From assembly GCA_010093605.1 (NCBI GenBank), contig MU004188.1, forward strand, positions 1,498,341 through 1,562,340: DNA of 64,000 nt, written 5' to 3'. Origin of the DNA: Lophium mytilinum (lineage: Eukaryota; Ascomycota; Dothideomycetes; Mytilinidiales; Mytilinidiaceae). The notes under the pieces are model-generated. The model was not told where the DNA came from. It saw only the letters and a list, made by a program, of their open reading frames with translations, and did not search any database. This document shows, piece by piece, positions 59,539-64,000 of this stretch. Position 1 is the stretch's first letter. Each line of letters opens with the position of its first letter. A program made the translations under genes and the position numbers.

Positions 59539-60192
59539 CAATACCTACTATAGGCTAAAACAATCCTAATTCCCTGCTGCTATTCTATCCTGTTCCTGTG
59601 TCTCGCTTTACTCCATCAAGCGTCGTATCATGTTCCCGCATTCGTCTCGCCTGCTACAATGTAAATGGTTCTTACATTATGTGTCTCGTGTAGAATATTC
59701 ACACCACTCCTTGCCGTTGTCTTCTGCGGCACCTCACAGCTTTTCATTATCCTGGATTAGATGGATGACGGCTTCATGACCCGGTAGATTGAACGCGATA
59801 AGGGCCTTTTTGTTCCGTCTCGTACATCACTTACACACTTTTGGTCAGTTCTCAAGCAACGGAATGGATCAGCCTACTAGCTTAAAACATCCGGATCGAA
59901 CGTTTCTAGCGCTATACTTTTGAGTCTCTGGTGGTCACACCAGGTTTTCGTATTCCACTCCAGCTGGGCTTGCCAAGTCTCCCTTTGGGGTGGCTATGCA
60001 ACAAACATAATTGGCATGGATGCGGCCACAAGTCGGATACTAATACACTGAAAAGCAAGCTCTTCGTAAACTTAGAAGTCTTTGGCGGTGGCTCTGGTTC
60101 ATAACTAGCGCCGTCGACGCAGCTCTCGCGACATTGATTAGAGTCGCCCATTCTGCGGCCTTGAGGAATCTGTGTCCCAAGTGGACCTCAAC
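59539..60192. other. Intergenic region
   Basis: This 654 bp spacer lies between two plus-strand genes. No supported coding sequence is seen, although an extra 5' exon of the next gene could lie in its last 100 bp. Confidence 0.45.
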
Positions 60193-60852
60193 ATGGCTGT
60201 CCCCACGATTTTCGCCCCGTGCATCCGCTCCTCAGTGTCGCTATACCTAGCACTAACGTTCCTCCAGGTCGGAGCATCTAGTATCGCCGGCTTCATCTTG
60301 TCCATCTGGTCTGGCAGTACAACAATCACTACTGCGCTTACCGTTCCCACGTCTGCCAGGACTACCAGCAGTGGGAAGCTCGGGTCCCGAGGGTGTACAT
60401 TGCCCTTATCACGGCGGCCCGTACGACGATTATCGCTGCATTCACGGGCCTTGTATAGACTAGTCTAACTAACAGGTTACTGGATCGTCGCATCCCTATT
60501 AGCAGCATTCACACTCTCCTTGATGCATATCTCACAAGTCTGGGATACTACCTGCGGTACTTTTAGTGCCGTTGCTTCCGAGACCCACTCCCGCGAAGAG
60601 GAGGACGATTCTTTCCCGGCAGTAAAGGCTTTCAAACGGGCTCTACAGTCTGTCAACAATACAGCACTCTTAGTCGACGCCGCAATTTTAGTGGTTTTCC
60701 TCCTCGCGTATACCGAGTACTCCCAGAACATAATCCTCGGGCCCGTTATCCCATATTGCACACTTTTCAGATTCAGCCCTCGCCGAGATGATGAGTATTG
60801 GAAGAGCCTGCGGATGCTTGATAAGGAGTGTATCATCAGCCAATGCGCCTAG
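60193..60852 (+). CDS. Small membrane protein, unrecognised (provisional three-exon model)
   Basis: Exons 60193-60234, 60282-60420 and 60476-60852 give 558 nt, 185 residues. Support comes from frame continuity across a 47-nt intron (CACTAAC branch, CTAG end) and a 55-nt intron (GTACGA, CTAACTAACAG). The second exon reads QYNNHYCAYRSHVCQDYQQW, which looks like real protein. Two hydrophobic stretches follow: YWIVASLLAAFTLSLMHI and LLVDAAILVVFLLAY, separated by an acidic loop (SREEEDDSF). The protein may continue into another exon near 60935-61108, where the frame holds SLFIIILESFHL. I recognise no family. The start is the first ATG in the frame and may be wrong. Confidence 0.4.
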
Positions 60853-61501
60853 GCTACCTGCTTATTCGCTATGTGAGTCGCTGCGTTCGTACAGTTGCAT
60901 ACGTAGTTTTTCTGACCTCTCAGTGTATTGCGGCAGGACATTTTCCCTGTTCATTATCATTCTTGAGAGCTTCCATCTCAAGGGCGAGTGGGCGGCGATA
61001 GAAGCTCAAAGACAGGAAGGTAGCGAAGTCCGGCCGGGAATAGATGAGAAGCGGCTTATCGTGTTGAGTGGAGCTGAGTACAGGCTTATAGTCGAATTCA
61101 GATTTTGAGAACGCTCGTGTTGTAAGGCACTACAGCGGAAATGGTGAAGTGCATTTAGTAGTCTCCGAGCTTCGACATCCGATCTCGCTTCTGGAGACCG
61201 TTTCCGATGTTCTATCTCCAACAGCAGCAAGCTGTACGTGAAAGCTACGAGTGCGGCACTCATCAATAGAGCAGAGATTTGTTTTATTTTTTCCTATCTC
61301 TTTCTATACTTTTAAGTACAGACTTTCGAATGGGATGTGAGGAACACAAGACGCTTTCAAAATGCCCCAAATGATTCCACGCTGAACAAACGCCCGACGG
61401 GGTTAGCTAGGTGTGCTGTATTGGTGGGTTGCATGGTATGGTACAGGTAGGGTACATGTTTGGTCGGGAGAGGGTATAGAGGTGTGGCGGGTAAGAAGCG
61501 T
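60853..61501. other. Convergent intergenic region
   Basis: This 649 bp segment is upstream of the HSP10 stop. Part of it (60935-61108) could belong to the small membrane protein. Nothing else could be supported. Confidence 0.4.
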
Positions 61502-62215
61502 TTACTCGTTTATCTTGGCTAGGAGTCTGTAGAAGTTACTATGGTGTAATTGTGGATCGCGGATGAGGGGCCATACTCGTGATCGCGGAACAGAGAGTAT
61601 TCCTCTTCGCCGACTTTGATTGGGCTTCCGCCGTACTACGAGTGCTTTGTCAGTCATGAGTTCCTTAGACCTAGTTGAGTGAATAGTGATTGCGTCTGGG
61701 GGTCCGATCCATGGATCTGGCTTGCCTCTTTCTATCAAGAATCCACCCAGAATGGCCAAAAGTACTTGCGATCTAGCCCTACTGAGGACGCAGCAGCGTA
61801 TGATATAATGAAAAATTCTGAACTCACCTGGGGGATCAGAACTTTGTCTCCCGGCTGCACGCTTGGCGCAATCCTCTTCCCATCCCTGTCCAGACCTCCC
61901 GGGCCAACGGCCAGCACCTTGGCCTCGTTCAGCTCTTTTACGGCGCTCTCGGGCAGGAAGATGCCACCAGCGGTCTTGGTATCGGCCTTGATGCGTTGCA
62001 CTAGCACACGGTCGAGGAGGGGAGCGAGCGAGCGGATGGATTTGAGGGCGGTGGTCTAGAAAGTTAGCGTGCGGACGCCGAAGGGTATATGGAAATGGAC
62101 TATAAGAAGATTATGAGGAAACAAGAGGCAGTATACGGAGATGGTGGGGATAGGGACGGTAGTATATAAAGTGATGTGATTGAGAAGAGGGATTGAGACA
62201 CGGGTTGCGCACCAT
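61502..62215 (-). CDS. HSP10: Mitochondrial 10 kDa chaperonin HSP10
   Basis: This GroES-type co-chaperonin caps HSP60 in the mitochondrial matrix. Exons are 62213-62215 (only the ATG), 61828-62055, 61577-61635 and 61502-61526. They total 315 nt, 104 residues, the normal size. The sequence after the start, TTALKSIRSLAPLLDRVLVQ, GGIFLPESAVKELNEAKV, PGDKVLIPQYGGSPIKVG and a C-terminal HELLAKINE are all family hallmarks, including the mobile-loop region. The first intron (62056-62212) is 157 nt and separates the start codon from all other codons. The promoter, shared with the TilS-type gene, holds a perfect heat-shock element. Confidence 0.95.
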
Positions 62216-62526
62216 TTTTGCGGATTTAGCGGTCGAAATAGGTAGCTGAAGTATAGGTATGGTGTTTCGAGAAAGGGTGGAGAGGATTGAGCGCAGATGC
62301 AGAAGTCGTCCGGGGTGTTTTTGAGTCGAGTTCTGCTGTTGAGAAAATTCCAGAACCTCAAATTCCGCCAAGATCGACCGGGGAGCTTTCCCAGACCTCG
62401 GATCGTCGTTATTCCGACAACACCAATTAATTTTTCTGCACATATGCATCACGTTCCTTTGCATTGAATTTCCTCTAAGACCTTGGTCTGACCCACGGTT
62501 TCCGACAAAGCGGGTGGCTGCAATTG
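62216..62526. promoter_or_regulatory. Divergent promoter region, HSP10 / TilS-type gene
   Basis: This 311 bp segment lies between the two start codons and contains both heat-shock motifs. The TilS-type gene may therefore also respond to heat, which is inference. Confidence 0.6.
62343..62355. promoter_or_regulatory. Perfect three-unit heat-shock element
   Basis: GAAAATTCCAGAA is an exact GAAnnTTCnnGAA, the binding site of trimeric Hsf1. It is 128 bp before the HSP10 start codon. A second, two-unit TTCnnGAA lies at 62266-62273. Function is inferred from motif and context. Confidence 0.65.
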
Positions 62527-64000
62527 ATGTGGAGGCCGCACTGCCTTAGGCTGACGAGAGCTCTGCGCGCCAGCACTCGCAATGCCACCTCTGGATCGCG
62601 ATCTTACAGCCAAGATGTGAGCAAGGCGGCGCCAATAAGCACTGAAGAATTTTGGGAATCCTTCGTGGCAATATGGCCGTATGCGAGGAAGACGGACGCG
62701 CCGAGGATAGGTATGTGGAGCTCCCAATATCTCAAGCCAATGCTAATGGGATACAGCCCTTGCGGTGAGCGGCGGCGTTGACTCCATGGCTCTAGCTAGT
62801 CTTTGCAATAGCGCTGCAAAGCAATATGACATGTTCCCCGAATGCGTAGGACTGATTATAGACCACAAGAGCCGGGAGGGTAGTACTGAGGAAGCATTGT
62901 GGGTAGCGGAACAACTGAGGAAGCATGGTGAGATACGCCGAGGAGCATGAGACACAGGGTAGCTAACATTTGCACAGCCGGCATGTCCTCACACGTATTG
63001 CCGCTACAATGGCCTGAAAATCCCCACGAGGTGACCGATTTCGAGACACAAGCCCGAAGACTCAGATATAGGGCCTTAGGTCTCGCTTGTCGGGAGCATG
63101 GCCTACGCTCTATACTAATTGGCCATCACGCCGACGACCAAGCCGAGACAATTTTAATGAGGTTGAGTGTGAGAAGGGTCAGGACAGGATTGCAAGGCAT
63201 CCTGCCGGTAAAGGAGATACCCGAGTGCTATGGACTACATGGTATTCACCAAAGTGGAGGGCTGGACCTATTACCAAACCCTACAGCAGAAGAACAGCAA
63301 CACCAACCCATCAGGATTGAGACTGGCGGAATCAAGATCATACGCCCTTTGCTTCCATTTCGCAAAGAGAGGCTAATTGCAACGTGTCTGGCAGATGAGA
63401 TGCCTTGGATAGAGGACAAGACAAACCATGATCAGACGCTAACCGATCGGAATGCAATACGACACATGCTTAGATATCACCAACTGCCAGTAGCTCTACA
63501 ACCGGAGTCGCTCGTGGGCCTCTCTCATCACATGCAGGAGCGGGTCGAAGAGGGGAGAGAGCTGGCAGAAGGGCTGCTGAAGCTCTGCAAACTGCGATTG
63601 GACCTTCGAGGTGGAATTCTGCGAGTAAACTTCGTTAAAGCTAGACTTGCGATCGACAAGCTCGCTGCTACTGAAGGCAAACTTGCAAGAACCCTCGCCA
63701 CGCTGTTACTGGCACGTTTAGTGACACTAGTAAGCCACGTTTCTACCGTGAAGTACGATCGTTTCGACAATGCCGTGGACGCTGTCTTCCCGACGTTACA
63801 ATCGACAAAAATTTCCACCACCCCGAAGCCCTTTACGGTCAGCGGAGTGTACTTCTTTCCTAGCCCCGTGAGTGAGGCCGGTAGCATTCTAAAAGGAGAG
63901 TTTGAGTGGACTATTGGCCGACAGGCATACAGCAACGCAAGCGATGCGCCCCCTGTCCTAATTACACCTCCTAAGAACTTGGATCGTGCGGTCGCAGCTA
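62527..64000 (+). CDS. tRNA(Ile)-lysidine synthetase, TilS type, probably mitochondrial (partial, runs off the edge)
   Basis: TilS uses ATP and lysine to modify C34 of tRNA-Ile(CAU) so that it reads AUA. Exons are 62527-62710, 62757-62927 and 62978 to beyond 64000. The third exon is open to the window end, so the C-terminus is missing. The N-terminus MWRPHCLRLTRALRASTRNA looks like a mitochondrial presequence. The PP-loop is ALAVSGGVDSMALASL, followed by LIIDHKSREGS. GHHADDQAETILMRL and WIEDKTNHDQTLTDRNAIRH are TilS hallmarks. Bacteria and organelles need this enzyme and the cytosol does not, which fits a mitochondrial role. It is divergent from HSP10. Confidence 0.88.

Noticed and set aside
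1-64000. CRISPR arrays, insertion sequences, retroelements or other virus-like elements
   Set aside because: No spaced direct-repeat array, terminal repeat pair, reverse transcriptase, integrase, transposase or capsid-like sequence was recognised on either strand.

Overview
The window is nuclear DNA from a filamentous ascomycete (Pezizomycotina). The genes are compact and carry many 45-70 nt introns with GT...AG ends and CTAAC/CTGAC-like branch sites. They lie on both strands, separated by 0.3-2.5 kb, and the protein set is typical of moulds: a fungal GT2 glycosyltransferase, a KRE6/SKN1-type glucan protein, a ubiquitin-like-domain protein with a fungal N-terminal domain, and a mitochondrial HMG protein. 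A Dothideomycete is my best guess, from family resemblance only. I see no rRNA, tRNA, CRISPR array or recognisable transposon or virus-like element.

Layout. 1-14 kb: DNA2 helicase-nuclease (-), an ODC-type mitochondrial carrier (+), a 735-residue ubiquitin-like-domain protein built from eight exons (+), and a GIY-YIG-like tail-anchored protein (-). 14-25 kb: mitochondrial branched-chain aminotransferase (-), SCY1/SCYL2 pseudokinase (+), a small one-span membrane protein (-), a mitochondrial two-HMG-box protein (-). 25-34 kb: a small secreted protein with a duplicated cysteine motif (-), an SDR enzyme (-), ribosomal protein L26 (-) divergent from an AT-hook/zinc-finger nuclear protein (+), and OST4 (-). 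34-44 kb: TMA46 (+), an unrecognised 580-residue protein whose start codon appears split by an intron (-), mitochondrial ribosomal protein uL23m (+), and the GT2 glycosyltransferase (-). 46-54 kb: KRE6/SKN1-like GH16 protein (+), a small C2H2 gene (-) directly behind and in frame with a Ras-like/protein-kinase fusion (-), and an HSL-type esterase (-). 54-64 kb: TBC RabGAP (-), SPRTN-like protease (+), a small membrane protein (+), HSP10 (-) divergent from a TilS-type tRNA lysidine synthetase (+) that runs off the right edge.

There is no metabolic cluster. Several genes serve mitochondria (carrier, aminotransferase, HMG protein, uL23m, HSP10, TilS) and two serve DNA repair or replication (DNA2, SPRTN). 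Promoter motifs agree with function in three cases: MCB/SCB-like boxes before DNA2, a perfect Gcn4/Cpc1 site before the aminotransferase, and a perfect three-unit heat-shock element before HSP10.

The most unusual item is the gene at 49098-51787. It encodes a Ras-family domain whose P-loop has lost the GK[ST] signature, joined to an intact-looking serine/threonine kinase. Three C2H2 fingers follow in the same frame after a single TGA stop. Second is a secreted protein with two copies of a C-x6-C-x2-C-x5-C unit. Exon boundaries were placed by eye, using reading frame, splice signals and family resemblance. All spliced totals divide by three except where stated.
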